DNA from: Blautia schinkii DSM 10518
GTDB lineage: Bacteria > Bacillota > Clostridia > Lachnospirales > Lachnospiraceae
Direction: 5' to 3'
Assembly: GCA_000702025.1 (NCBI GenBank)
Contig: JNKJ01000009.1
Coordinates: 186,001 to 250,000 of the forward strand
DNA length: 64,000 nucleotides
Below, one piece after another: positions 52,801-60,199 of this stretch. The position numbers were made by a program, and so were the translations under genes. The notes below the pieces were generated by a model that saw only the letters and a list, made by a program, of their open reading frames with translations, did no database searches and was not told the origin of the DNA. The stretch's first letter is position 1, and each line of letters starts with the position of its first letter.

Positions 52801-53986
52801 CCTTACTCTGTGCGATTCCGTCAAGTCCTGCCTGGATAGTCCCGAGAGTATTCTCAAGCTCTGCAAGCTGCTGCTCCAAGGCGGCCTTCGTCTCCTCATA
52901 GCCTGGAGCCTCAGGATCCGCTTCCAGATCTGCAAGCTGCTGCTGGATCATCGCAATACCGCCCTGCACCTGTTCCAGATTCGTGTTCAGCTCTGCCTCC
53001 TGGCTTTCAATGGCGGAAATGGCCTGCTGAAGGTTCTCAATCCCTGTCTGGGCCTGGGAAAGCTCAGAAAGCCCCTGCTCTGCCTGGGTTCTCCCCTCAG
53101 CAATTTTAACCAAGCCCTGGTCAATCTCTGTCTGCTTCTCGTCCAGAGCCGCGATATTTTTATTGATTTCTGCCTCTCCGGCAGCAATCTTATCCTCAGC
53201 TTCCGCCATCTGATACTCGCCCTGCGCCAGGCCGGAAACCATCTGGTTCTTGCCGTCCTCAAGCTGCTGCTTACCTTTTTCAAGCTCTTCCTTGCCTTCC
53301 TTGAGCTTATCCTTGCCTTCCGTAAGCTCTTTCTCGGCATCCTTTAATTCTTCTTCCTTATCCACAAACTGCTTGTCAAGAGCCGCCATCACCTTCTGAT
53401 TGGCCTTCTGCACCTTTTCCTCACGGATAAGGACCTCTACACTCTCGGTGATATTTCCTGTAGTGGATACACTGGCAACTCCGGCCACGCTCTCCACCTC
53501 GGCTTCAATATGGTTCTTCACATAGTCTGTAACCTCAGTAGCCTCTAAATCATCTATCTGTACGGCAGCGACCATGATCGGCATCATATCCGGGTTGAGC
53601 TTCATGATCATAGGCTTACCCACCGAATCATCCCAATAACCACTGATCTGGTCCAGCTTCTCACGCATCTCGATGGTAGCGGAATCCATATCGGTAGTCT
53701 CTTGGAATTCCAGGATTACAAGTGACATATTCTCCCGTGACTGTGAGCTCACGTTCTCTATATCTGTTACGGTAGCCATGGACTGCTCAACCGGCCTGGT
53801 AACCACCGTCTCAACAGTCTCCGGGCTTGCACCCTGGTATGTAGTCATGATGATGGCATACGGCAGGTTCATACTGGGCAAAAGATCTGTGTTCATCTTC
53901 CCAAAGGACACAACGCCCAAAATCAGTACCAGCACGATTGCAACCACCACAGTATAAGGTTTTTTAACACTGTAGCGTGAAATCAT
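49859..53986 (-). CDS. RND-family efflux transporter with large coiled-coil insertion
   Basis: 1375 aa from the ATG at 53986 (GGAGAGAGC upstream). RND/AcrB-like fold: N-terminal segment ISRYSVKKPYTVVVAIVLVL, first outer-loop domain with TDLLPSMNLPYAII, TM4 motif LGIGMLVDNSIVVIENIDRLRQEG, and the second half with MIGFIMLSGIIVNNGIVLVDYTNQLR. Between about residues 210 and 540 lies an insertion of heptad-like E/K/Q/A-rich helices with repeated short (K/E)EGK and QLEDG motifs, forming a long extracytoplasmic coiled-coil hairpin. Ordinary RND pumps are about 1000-1050 aa. As no periplasmic adaptor exists in a single-membrane cell, the hairpin may span the wall (inference). Confidence 0.92.
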   Translation of the reverse strand: MISRYSVKKPYTVVVAIVLVLILGVVSFGKMNTDLLPSMNLPYAIIMTTYQGASPETVETVVTRPVEQSMATVTDIENVSSQSRENMSLVILEFQETTDMDSATIEMREKLDQISGYWDDSVGKPMIMKLNPDMMPIMVAAVQIDDLEATEVTDYVKNHIEAEVESVAGVASVSTTGNITESVEVLIREEKVQKANQKVMAALDKQFVDKEEELKDAEKELTEGKDKLKEGKEELEKGKQQLEDGKNQMVSGLAQGEYQMAEAEDKIAAGEAEINKNIAALDEKQTEIDQGLVKIAEGRTQAEQGLSELSQAQTGIENLQQAISAIESQEAELNTNLEQVQGGIAMIQQQLADLEADPEAPGYEETKAALEQQLAELENTLGTIQAGLDGIAQSKAEIQAQLDQVVQGLGQESAQGALDYLADKSSEIWMSLEELSSSEDQLKQAQQQLDAGREQLEQAKQQAAVGKSQLTSGKVQMNTKELLASIEMSVAQSKLESSSTLIEQNESKMDEAEEQIDSGKEQLADAKEQAKDQTSLSNLITADLIKGILAGENFSMPAGYIQEGNDEYLVRVGDKFHKIKNLGNLVILDLGLDGLKPIRLKDVADITRQDDSDKVYARLNGNPGVMLTIEKQTGYSTGDVTDRLLERISEIEEEQPNVHFSVLMDQGVYIDLVVNSVMQNMLSGAALAVLILLLFLKDIKPTFVIACSIPISVVTTFVLMYFSGITLNVISLSGLALGIGMLVDNSIVVIENIDRLRQEGMPARKAAVEGARQVAGAIAASTLTTICVFAPIVFTEGITRQLFVDMGLTIAYSLLASLLVALTLVPMMSAGLLRKSKPKQFKLLDKIKNAYALLLRGALKAKFLVLLLALGLLLASAYMAIQKGTAFMPAMESTQASVNITTEKGTSFEDTTACADQVIASIEDIEDIESIGAMAGGSSISSMMGGGSSDNAVSMYLLLKEDKKLSGEELEAEILERTKDIPCEVAVTTQSMDMSALGGSGLQVQIKGKELDELSAIAKDVAAIVEDTEGTENISDGQEDADKELRIIVNKAKAMEHKLTVAQVYQEVQKRLAEASAATTLSTSDKDFSVYVRDEKDEKLTREDLKKLTIETTDNEGNTVEVKLSEIAKFKGATGPQSISRDAQSRYMTVSAEIAPGYNIGLVSADLEKKLADYELPKGYTMEMKGEDETINDAMGQLYLMLALALVFMYLIMVAQFQSLMSPFIIMFTIPLAFTGGFFGLLIADKEVSVIAMIGFIMLSGIIVNNGIVLVDYTNQLRMEGMEKRAALIQAGKDRLRPIVMTALTTILGLSTMAAGMGMGGDMIQPMAIVTIGGLIYGTLLTLFVVPCIYDLFNRKQYKKDELRLEDAADETGNQ

Positions 53987-54027
53987 AATGCTCTCTCCTA
54001 TCTGCAAAATCCGGCCTCGCCTCTACC

Positions 54028-54096
54028 GACCGGCCGGTCAGTCATGTTTTGATTATATGCCATGCAATTGATATTGTCAATAAGTTCTGCTATAAT
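54028..54096. promoter_or_regulatory. Divergent overlapping promoters with TetR-type palindrome
   Basis: Minus strand: TTGACA (54080-54075) - 17 bp - TATAAT (54057-54052) drives the RND-TetR-hydrolase unit. Plus strand: TTGATA (54068-54073) - 17 bp - TATAAT (54091-54096) drives the gene at 54216. The two promoters interleave, with the minus -35 lying in the plus-strand spacer. The palindrome gaccggccggtc (54028-54039) lies just downstream of the minus-strand start point, a repressor position. Confidence 0.8.
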
Positions 54097-54215
54097 ATGG
54101 ATACTCACCATAAAATCCGTGCAGCAGTACAGACAGGCCCGCCCAGAATATGCGCAAACTTGTCTGAACTGTTACAAATCGGTTAATACTAAAATCAAAA
54201 TCTTAAGGAGGACAT

Positions 54216-55331
54216 ATGGATACACAGAAAAATGAAGCATATGAACAGCAATCCGGCGATATTCCGGTAAACAATATCCCGTCAAAAAAGAAAAAAGGCC
54301 GTACCGGTCTCATTATTTTCCTGCTTGTTCTCATCCTCGCCTTAGCGGGCGGCGGAGCCTACTATTTTATCCAGCGTCAGAAGCCCCAACAGACTCTTGA
54401 CAAATTCCTGGGCGCAATGCAGAAGATGGATTTAGAGACTATGGAAGCTCTTTTACAGAGCAGCGACCTTTCTGCTCTGGACAATGCAGACATCCGGGAC
54501 GAGGCTTACGCGGAATTCTTTAAAAGCATCAATGAAAAAATGACCTACAAGGTAAAAACAGACAGCTTTGACATTCAGAACGGCACTGCACAGGTCACGG
54601 CACACATTAAATATATAGATGGGTCCGATATTTATAAAGAAACCATCAGCGAATTTCTGCGTCAGATCGTGTCCACCGCCTTTTCCGGTGAGGATCTCAC
54701 TGAAGAGCAGACTCAGCAGAAGCTGGCCGCCATTTTGAGTGAGAAAGCCGGCGCCACTGAGGATAAATTCAACGAAGCAGATATCACCTATCCGATGATC
54801 AAGACCGGCGACGAATGGAAAATCGTGTCTCTGGATGATGAGACAGTAAAAATCATGTCAGCAAACTTTAAAAGCGTGGAAGATGAGATTAACAACTCCT
54901 TAGACAGCCTTACAGCCGGAGACTCCGGTGAGGGTACACAAGCCCCTGAGGCAGAGGCAGGCGACAAGATCGACCTCTCAACCGAGAAGTTTTCCATCCG
55001 TTATACACAGCACAAGGCTGCCAAGGACTTTGCGGGAAATCCTTGTCTTCTGCTCTACTACGATTACACAAACAACGGCAGCACAGCTTCCAGCGCCATG
55101 GTCGATGTAAATATCCAGGCGTATCAAAACGGCAAGGTGTGCGATGCGGCAATCCCTGAAACAAATGAGGATGCCATTGACCACTTCATGTCAGAGATTA
55201 AGCCCGGGGAAACCGTAAATGTTTGCCAGGCCTTTGCACTTATCGATAATAGCGACGTCACTTTGCAGGCAGGGGAAGCTTTCAGCTTCGGCGGAGGTGA
55301 AACTACCTCTCAGATTCTTAAGCTTAAGTAG
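54216..55331 (+). CDS. Membrane-anchored protein with C-terminal DUF5067-like domain
   Basis: 371 aa, TAAGGAGGACAT upstream. A cytosolic basic start (SKKKKGRTG), one membrane segment (about 29-51), then an outer domain. The first outer part (60-225) resembles DUF4878/NTF2-like or DUF5105-type folds (LDKFLGAMQKMDLETMEALL..., ADITYPMIKTGDEWKIV). The last 110 residues (FSIRYTQHKAAKDFAGNPCLLLYYDYTNNGS..., KPGETVNVCQAFAL) look like the Ig-type DUF5067 domain common in Lachnospiraceae. Role unknown. Divergent from the RND operon with interleaved promoters. Confidence 0.75.
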   Translation: MDTQKNEAYEQQSGDIPVNNIPSKKKKGRTGLIIFLLVLILALAGGGAYYFIQRQKPQQTLDKFLGAMQKMDLETMEALLQSSDLSALDNADIRDEAYAEFFKSINEKMTYKVKTDSFDIQNGTAQVTAHIKYIDGSDIYKETISEFLRQIVSTAFSGEDLTEEQTQQKLAAILSEKAGATEDKFNEADITYPMIKTGDEWKIVSLDDETVKIMSANFKSVEDEINNSLDSLTAGDSGEGTQAPEAEAGDKIDLSTEKFSIRYTQHKAAKDFAGNPCLLLYYDYTNNGSTASSAMVDVNIQAYQNGKVCDAAIPETNEDAIDHFMSEIKPGETVNVCQAFALIDNSDVTLQAGEAFSFGGGETTSQILKLK

Positions 55332-55510
55332 TACCGTTCCTACACCGCTCTAATGCAGCGGCAGAGAGCACCGCGAAATATCAGATACCGGCAGCTATGA
55401 CATGGCAATGTAAATTTTAATGTTATCTCTAATGTTGTGAAATTTTTAAAATTTTAGCGTATATTATTTTACAATCCAGAGATACTATCCATAAGAAAGG
55501 ATGGTGACTT

Positions 55511-55726
55511 ATGGGAAATAAATTCTTACAATACTTTGCACTGACAATTGCCGTCATCGGCGCTATCAACTGGGGATTGATCGGTTTCTTCAATCTGAAC
55601 TTAGTTTCCCTGCTTTTCGGCAGCATGAGCTGGCTTTCCAGAATCGTTTACGGTCTGGTTGGACTCTGCGGACTGTATCTGCTGACTTTCTACGGACTGG
55701 TGGACAGAGAACAGCAGGAGGTTTAG
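55511..55726 (+). CDS. DUF378 family small membrane protein
   Basis: 71 aa, GAAAGGATGGTGACTT upstream. Two membrane segments; the family pattern ALTIAVIGAINWGLIGFFNLNLVSLLFG is clear, ending LVGLCGLYLLTFYG. Function unknown. It overlaps the ribosome binding site of the next small gene by its last codons. Confidence 0.9.
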   Translation: MGNKFLQYFALTIAVIGAINWGLIGFFNLNLVSLLFGSMSWLSRIVYGLVGLCGLYLLTFYGLVDREQQEV

Positions 55727-55727
55727 G

Positions 55728-55901
55728 ATGGAAGAAAAGAAATCCGGCCATTCCCGGGAAAATGAAACGGAACACGATAAACATGCGGAAATCGCCGAGA
55801 TTTCCGAGGCATGCCGTGAGAAAATTACACAATGTGAAAAAGAATTGAATAAACAAGGCTATTGGAATATCGCTCTGGTAGCTTATCAGATGAAAGATTG
55901 A
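55728..55901 (+). CDS. Small charged hypothetical protein
   Basis: 57 aa. The ATG at 55728 is 1 nt after the DUF378 stop, with AGGAGG 5-6 nt upstream, so it is co-translated. The first half is very polar (ENETEHDKHAEIAEISEACREK), followed by a helix with two Cys overall and the end NIALVAYQMKD. No family recognised. Closed by a terminator 2 nt downstream. Confidence 0.7.
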   Translation: MEEKKSGHSRENETEHDKHAEIAEISEACREKITQCEKELNKQGYWNIALVAYQMKD

Positions 55902-55903
55902 TG

Positions 55904-55935
55904 CGGGGAGTGCCTTCGGGCACTCTCCGTTTTTC
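55904..55935 (+). terminator. Rho-independent terminator
   Basis: GGGGAGTGCC-ttc-GGGCACTCTCC stem followed by GTTTTTC, closing the DUF378 pair. Confidence 0.9.
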
Positions 55936-56006
55936 TTAGTCCCACAAAATCCCCTGACTATCTGGAGCACTTATGCCAATCCGCCGGATACAGATAGTTT
56001 CTGCAC

Positions 56007-56036
56007 AAAAAAAGGACCCTGAATTGTCAGAGTCCT
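56007..56036 (-). terminator. Terminator of the tRNA-Gly pair
   Basis: Minus-strand stem AGGACTCTGA / TCAGGGTCCT (one mismatch, 4-nt loop) followed by seven T, 4 nt beyond the tRNA 3' end. Confidence 0.9.
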
Positions 56037-56039
56037 GAG

Positions 56040-56112
56040 AGCGATAGACGGGGCTCGAACCCGCGGTCTCGACCTTGGCAAGGTCGCGCGTTACCAACTA
56101 CGCCACTATCGC
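56040..56112 (-). tRNA. tRNA-Gly (anticodon GCC)
   Basis: Acceptor GCGATAG/CTATCGC, D-loop AGTTGGTAA, anticodon arm CGACC-TTGCCAA-GGTCG, T-arm GCGGGTTCGAGCCCCGT. No encoded CCA. Reads GGC/GGU codons. Confidence 0.96.
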
Positions 56113-56117
56113 ATAAG

Positions 56118-56188
56118 AGCGGGTGATGGGAATCGAACCCACGTATTCAGCTTGGAAGGCTGATGTTCTACCATTGAACCACACCCGC
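56118..56188 (-). tRNA. tRNA-Gly (anticodon TCC)
   Basis: Acceptor GCGGGTG/CACCCGC, D-loop with GGTTCAATGGTAGAA, anticodon arm TCAGC-CTTCCAA-GCTGA, T-arm GTGGGTTCGATTCCCAT. No encoded CCA. First gene of the two-tRNA transcript, 5 nt before the second. Confidence 0.96.
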
Positions 56189-56229
56189 TTATCGCTGTGT
56201 TGCTTGCTTTGTTCGCTGCAACGATAATG

Positions 56230-56258
56230 AGTATATATGATTTTGAAAGTTTTGTCAA
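56230..56258 (-). promoter_or_regulatory. Promoter of the tRNA-Gly pair
   Basis: TTGACA (258-253) - 17 bp - TATACT (235-230), about 40 bp before the first tRNA. The rest of 56189-56425 holds nothing else I recognise. Confidence 0.85.
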
Positions 56259-56425
56259 CAGGTTTTTTGAATTTTTTTTTTTGATTGTGAATTATGGGAT
56301 TGCTTTCTATAAGAAACAATGCAAAGTGGTCCTGAGCCATGGCGGCTGACAGGAGCAGGTGAAACTGCGGGGTATTCATTTTCTGCGTCCGATTATCAGC
56401 TTCCACGCGCTCGCCTGTCTGTGCT

Positions 56426-57643
56426 TTATTTTTTATCCGGTGTTTTCTCCGGAATATCCCCGGAGCGCATCAGCGCAAATTTCGCACTGGCCGGACCGAT
56501 CAGTTCATAAAGCACGGAGGATGCCAGAATGATCGTCAGAAGCAGATCCCCCATTCCAGCCGGAAGCATCCTTTTTCCCAGAAATGCCAGACCAATCGCC
56601 ACGCCAGCCTGAGGGATGAGGGCAAAGCCCATATACCGGCTGATTTCCTTTGACATATGCATGGCAGTGCAGCTTAAATACGTGCCCAGATATTTCCCCA
56701 CAATCCGCACCAGGAAATAAACGACACCTACCGCTCCCACTGTCTTTAAGGTGCCGAGATCAAGGCTCATCCCTGAAAGGATAAAGAAAATAGACATAAT
56801 AGGCGGTGTAAAATTGTCAATCTGGCGGTAAAGCTTTTTATCCTTGGTAAAATTAATATATGTCGCCCCAAATACCATACACGACAGAAGCGGTGAAACA
56901 TTTACTGCCGCACAAATCCCGGAAATCCCAAGAAGCATAGCCACTGCCAGAATGAGACGGTTATCCTTACTGCGGCTTGGCACCACCAGGAGACGGCTCA
57001 GGATTAGTCCGCATACAAACCCCAAAACAAGAGCCAACAGATTATAAAGTACAGGCAGTAAAATGTCCTCTGCCGACAGACCACCCGAAACATTCCCGCT
57101 TGCCGCAGCAGACACAACACTGAAAGCCAGCAGGCACACAACATCATCCAGCGCCACCACCTGCAGAAGCACATTTACAAACTCACCCTTGGCCTTATAC
57201 TGGCGTATAGTCATCATAGTGCTAGCCGGCGCAGTGGCAGTTGCAATCGCTCCCAGGATTAGGGCGAAATCCCAATCCATCGAGAATCCCCAGTATACTG
57301 CTGCCGTGACAAGAATTCCCGCAAGCAGTGATTCGCACACCGTCACCAGAATGATCTTCTTCCCTGTCTTTAAGATAACCTCTTTCTTAAAAAACTTCCC
57401 TACTCCGAACGCAATAAACGCCAGTGCCATATCGCTCAAAAAGCCCATGTGCCTGATAATATTTCCAGGTATCAGATTCAGGCAGGAAGGGCCTATCAAA
57501 ATACCAGTGAGGATATACCCGCTCACCTTCGGAAGCTTCAGACGGTTGGTCAGCCGCGTGAGAAGAAAGCCGGCAAACAGAATTACCGACAATACCAACA
57601 GAATCTCTGTCTCATCACTGAATTGAGCAATATATTCCCGCAT
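56426..57643 (-). CDS. Cation:proton antiporter, Kef/NapA (CPA2) type
   Basis: 405 aa from the ATG at 57643 (GGGGAGGGGC upstream). About twelve to thirteen membrane segments. Family pieces: LTRLTNRLKLPKVSGYILTGILIGP near the start, IAFGVGKFF, ATATAPASTMMTIRQYKAKG and VVALDDVVCLLAFSVV, in which the adjacent Asp pair is the ion-binding site. No C-terminal TrkA/RCK domain, so it is not nucleotide-gated like KefB/C. Exchanges Na+ or K+ for protons. Confidence 0.9.
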   Translation of the reverse strand: MREYIAQFSDETEILLVLSVILFAGFLLTRLTNRLKLPKVSGYILTGILIGPSCLNLIPGNIIRHMGFLSDMALAFIAFGVGKFFKKEVILKTGKKIILVTVCESLLAGILVTAAVYWGFSMDWDFALILGAIATATAPASTMMTIRQYKAKGEFVNVLLQVVALDDVVCLLAFSVVSAAASGNVSGGLSAEDILLPVLYNLLALVLGFVCGLILSRLLVVPSRSKDNRLILAVAMLLGISGICAAVNVSPLLSCMVFGATYINFTKDKKLYRQIDNFTPPIMSIFFILSGMSLDLGTLKTVGAVGVVYFLVRIVGKYLGTYLSCTAMHMSKEISRYMGFALIPQAGVAIGLAFLGKRMLPAGMGDLLLTIILASSVLYELIGPASAKFALMRSGDIPEKTPDKK

Positions 57644-57661
57644 AATGCCCCTCCCCGCGGC

Positions 57662-57719
57662 CATCCCGCCTGCCTGTCATTCCATTTACCTGCCATCCCT
57701 TTGCCTGTCATCCCGTTTA
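57662..57719. repeat. 16-bp imperfect tandem repeat
   Basis: cctg(t/c)cat(t/c)cc(a/c/g)ttta-type units at 57673, 57689 and 57704, with a partial unit before. They sit upstream of the antiporter start. Confidence 0.55.
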
Positions 57720-57767
57720 CATAGCTGATGCAACAGTCTTATGCACTAAACAGAGCATAGAATCCTG

Positions 57768-58703
57768 CTAATTTTCCCAGTCCCATACATTAGAAGCAGT
57801 CATTTCCTTCCTTGGCTTCTTGATCACCAGCTCCGGGCTCTTAGTATTCACCTTGGTGTTCGCCGGAATTGACTCCGTGATAAAGGTATTTCCGCCGATG
57901 ATGGTATTTTCCCCTATCACCGTCTGACCGCCGAGAACCGTCGAATTCGAATATACAGTTACATTATCCCCAATGGTAGGATGACGTTTCACATTCGCCA
58001 ACTGCTGCCCCTGTCTTGTGGAAAGCGCGCCCAGGGTCACCCCCTGATACAGCTTTACATTATTCCCAATCTCCGTTGTTTCACCGATTACCACACCTGT
58101 ACCGTGGTCAATGAAAAAATATTCGCCGATAGTCGCGCCCGGATTAATGTCAATTCCTGTACGCCCATGGGCATATTCTGTCATGATTCTGGGGATAAAC
58201 GGTACCTTTTCCAAGTAAAGTACGTGAGCCAGACGGTACACATAAATCGCGAACAAGCCCGGATAAGAGAAAATAATCTCTTCCTTGCTCTTCGCCGCCG
58301 GGTCCCCGTCAAAACCGGCCTGCACATCCTTTAAAAGCATTTCCTGGATTTCCGGAAGCTTTTCGAAAAAGCGCGCACTAATCTCCTCTGCCTGGTCTTG
58401 GGCATATTCCTGCTTCTGCTCCTGATTCTGGTACAGAAGCGCAATCTCTATCTGCTTTTCTAAACGATCGTAAAGATCATTGAGCCTGTATCCCACATAA
58501 AACTCCGGAAACACCCGGGCGTCACTGGTATCTACCCCGAAATAGCCCGGAAAGATCACAGATTTTAATTCTCTCACAATGTCAATCACCGCCGACCTGC
58601 TGGGCAGACTGCGCCCATTCTTCGGCATAAAAAGCTCTTCTGTCCGGTAGTTCTTCGTAAGCCTTTCTACCGATTTAAGAACCGCACTCCTCTTATCACT
58701 CAT
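57768..58703 (-). CDS. cysE: Serine O-acetyltransferase
   Basis: 311 aa from the ATG at 58703. In-frame ATGs further upstream come from the repeat array and would add 41 residues. Transfers acetyl from acetyl-CoA to serine, making the substrate of CysK. N-terminal helical domain (SVIFPGYFGVDTSDARVFPEFYVGYRLNDLYDRL) and a left-handed beta-helix of hexapeptide repeats with HGRTGIDINPGATIGEYFFIDHGTGVVIGE, the active-site His region. It follows cysK, with 3.2 copies of the 51-bp repeat between; the last copy supplies its AAAGAGG ribosome binding site. Confidence 0.94.
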   Translation of the reverse strand: MSDKRSAVLKSVERLTKNYRTEELFMPKNGRSLPSRSAVIDIVRELKSVIFPGYFGVDTSDARVFPEFYVGYRLNDLYDRLEKQIEIALLYQNQEQKQEYAQDQAEEISARFFEKLPEIQEMLLKDVQAGFDGDPAAKSKEEIIFSYPGLFAIYVYRLAHVLYLEKVPFIPRIMTEYAHGRTGIDINPGATIGEYFFIDHGTGVVIGETTEIGNNVKLYQGVTLGALSTRQGQQLANVKRHPTIGDNVTVYSNSTVLGGQTVIGENTIIGGNTFITESIPANTKVNTKSPELVIKKPRKEMTASNVWDWEN

Positions 58704-58705
58704 AC

Positions 58706-58870
58706 TTACCTCTTTCTTGTGCATTGTATTTGCACATGATGGTATCCCTTTGGGGATTACCTCTTTCTTGTGCATTGTTTTTGCACATGGTGGTATCCCT
58801 TTTGGGATTACCTCTTTCTTGTGCATTGTATTTGCACATGGTGGTATCCCTTTTGGATTACCTCCTTCTT
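58706..58870 (-). repeat. 51-bp tandem repeat array between cysK and cysE
   Basis: Copies at 58706-58756 (51 bp), 58757-58807 (51 bp), 58808-58857 (50 bp, one G missing) and a 13-bp start of a fourth to 58870. Each carries, on the minus strand, stems ATCCC/GGGAT and TGTGCA/TGCACA and the AAGAAAGAGGTAA ribosome-binding element. The array spans exactly from the cysK stop codon to the cysE start. The first two read in frame as MHKKEVIPKGIPPCAKT-like 17-mers. Same family as 17444-17528. Confidence 0.93.
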
Positions 58871-59804
58871 ACCCAGCTGTAAAGAGCGGGGTAGAAAAAT
58901 ACCTGTCCCCTGAGTCCGGAAGCATAACCACCATTGTCTTTCCTTTATTTTCCGGCTTCACAGCCAGCTTAACGGCGGCCGACAGAGCTGCGCCTGAAGA
59001 TATTCCCGCAAGAATTCCCTCTGACTTAGCGAGACGCCTTGCCCAGGTGTAGGCATCGCCTACTTCTACAGTATGTATCTGGTCATAAATATGCCTATCC
59101 AAAAGCTCCGGAATAAAATTCGCTCCGATTCCCTGAATCCCGTGAGCTCCAGCCTTCCCGCCGGAAAGCAGCGGTGACTCTGCGGGTTCAACGGCAATCA
59201 CACTGATATCAGGATTCTTTTCCTTAAGGTAGCGGCCCGCGCCTGTAATGGTTCCTCCGCTTCCCACTCCGGCAATGAAGAAGTCAATCTGGCCTTCCGT
59301 ATCCTGCCAAAGCTCTGGCCCGGTTGTCTCGTAATGAGCTCTTGCGTTCGCCAGATTGTCGAATTGGCCTGGGATAAAGCTTCCCGGAATTTGTGCCGCC
59401 AGCTCTTCCGCCTTATCAATGGCACCTGCCATACCTCTTTCTCCCTCCGTGAGCACCACCTCTGCCCCGTAAGCCTTCAATAAATTGATTCTCTCAACGC
59501 TCATTGTCTCTGGCATAGTAAGAATCATACGATAACCTCTGGCTGCACAGAGCATTGCCAGACCGATACCGGTATTGCCGGAGGTTGGTTCGATGATTAC
59601 CGCACCCGGGCCGATGAGCCCGTTTCTCTCTGCATCCTCAATCATATATTTCGCGGCGCGGTCCTTCACGCTTCCTGCCGGATTGAGATACTCCAGCTTC
59701 ACAAGGACGCGGGCGCCCAGTTCATACTTCTGTTCCAGACGGCACACCTCCATAAGCGGGGTGTTTCCGATAAATTCTTCTGCTGATTTGTAAATTCCTG
59801 ACAT
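58869..59804 (-). CDS. cysK: Cysteine synthase (O-acetylserine sulfhydrylase)
   Basis: 311 aa from the ATG at 59804 (GGGAGGGATTTTA upstream). PLP enzyme that makes cysteine from O-acetylserine and sulfide. The PLP Lys lies in NPAGSVKDRAAKYMIEDA; then PTSGNTGIGLAM, GVGSGGTITGAGRYL and SSGAA. It precedes cysE, so the two steps from serine to cysteine are transcribed together. Confidence 0.96.
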   Translation of the reverse strand: MSGIYKSAEEFIGNTPLMEVCRLEQKYELGARVLVKLEYLNPAGSVKDRAAKYMIEDAERNGLIGPGAVIIEPTSGNTGIGLAMLCAARGYRMILTMPETMSVERINLLKAYGAEVVLTEGERGMAGAIDKAEELAAQIPGSFIPGQFDNLANARAHYETTGPELWQDTEGQIDFFIAGVGSGGTITGAGRYLKEKNPDISVIAVEPAESPLLSGGKAGAHGIQGIGANFIPELLDRHIYDQIHTVEVGDAYTWARRLAKSEGILAGISSGAALSAAVKLAVKPENKGKTMVVMLPDSGDRYFSTPLFTAG

Positions 59805-59922
59805 TAAAATCCCTCCCATCTGGTATATTCCGAGCCGCATTTTTATTACGCATTGCAGCCTCCCAATGCTAATCCGGCTCCCTGCCCGGAACAGTACCCG
59901 GGCACTTATAATTTATCACTCT

Positions 59923-59951
59923 ATCATATTACAGTATGACTGGTTCGTCAA
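59923..59951 (-). promoter_or_regulatory. cysK-cysE promoter
   Basis: TTGACG (951-946) - 17 bp - TATGAT (928-923), with a leader of about 110 nt containing a GCCCGG/CCGGGC hairpin. No T-box or S-box sequence was recognised in it. Confidence 0.75.
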
Positions 59952-59960
59952 TATCAAAGT

Positions 59961-60019
59961 CACGCGTACATAACACAAGAGTACCACAAGAATGCCACAA
60001 GAATACCACGCATACATAA
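59961..60019. repeat. 11-bp x3 tandem repeat inside a 13-bp direct repeat
   Basis: cacaagagtac, cacaagaatgc and cacaagaatac (59974-60006) are flanked by cacgcgtacataa (59961-59973) and cacgcatacataa (60007-60019). It is part of the 395-bp gap between cysK and the UroD-family gene. Confidence 0.75.
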
Positions 60020-60078
60020 CTTTTTTACGGTATACGAAACATCCTACTCACGGCTTAACCAAGCGTGCTTCTACGTAA

Positions 60079-60121
60079 TTCGACAAAATGGCGATTCTAC
60101 GTTTTGTCGAATCGCCATTTT
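60079..60121. repeat. Bistable hairpin sequence
   Basis: Two mutually exclusive perfect stems: ttcgacaaaa (60079-60088) / ttttgtcgaa (60102-60111), and aaaatggcgattc (60085-60097) / gaatcgccatttt (60109-60121). It lies just upstream of the promoter of the UroD-family gene, so it is not in that gene's leader; operator or terminator remain possible. Confidence 0.65.
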
Positions 60122-60127
60122 GCTTAA

Positions 60128-60156
60128 TTGTATTTACAATTTCATTCACGTATAAT
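60128..60156 (+). promoter_or_regulatory. Promoter of the UroD-family / symporter unit
   Basis: TTGTAT (60128-60133) - 17 bp - TATAAT (60151-60156), about 43 bp before the start codon. Confidence 0.75.
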
Positions 60157-60199
60157 AATTGCATATAGAACAGCACTTACCAAAAAGGAGGACGAACGT

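Noticed and set aside
58704..58826. N-terminal 41-residue extension of CysE made of MHKKEVIPKGIPPCAKT-like repeats
   Set aside because: It is the 51-bp repeat array read in frame. The sister array at eutL is not open in the same frame, and the ATG at 58703 has its own RBS.
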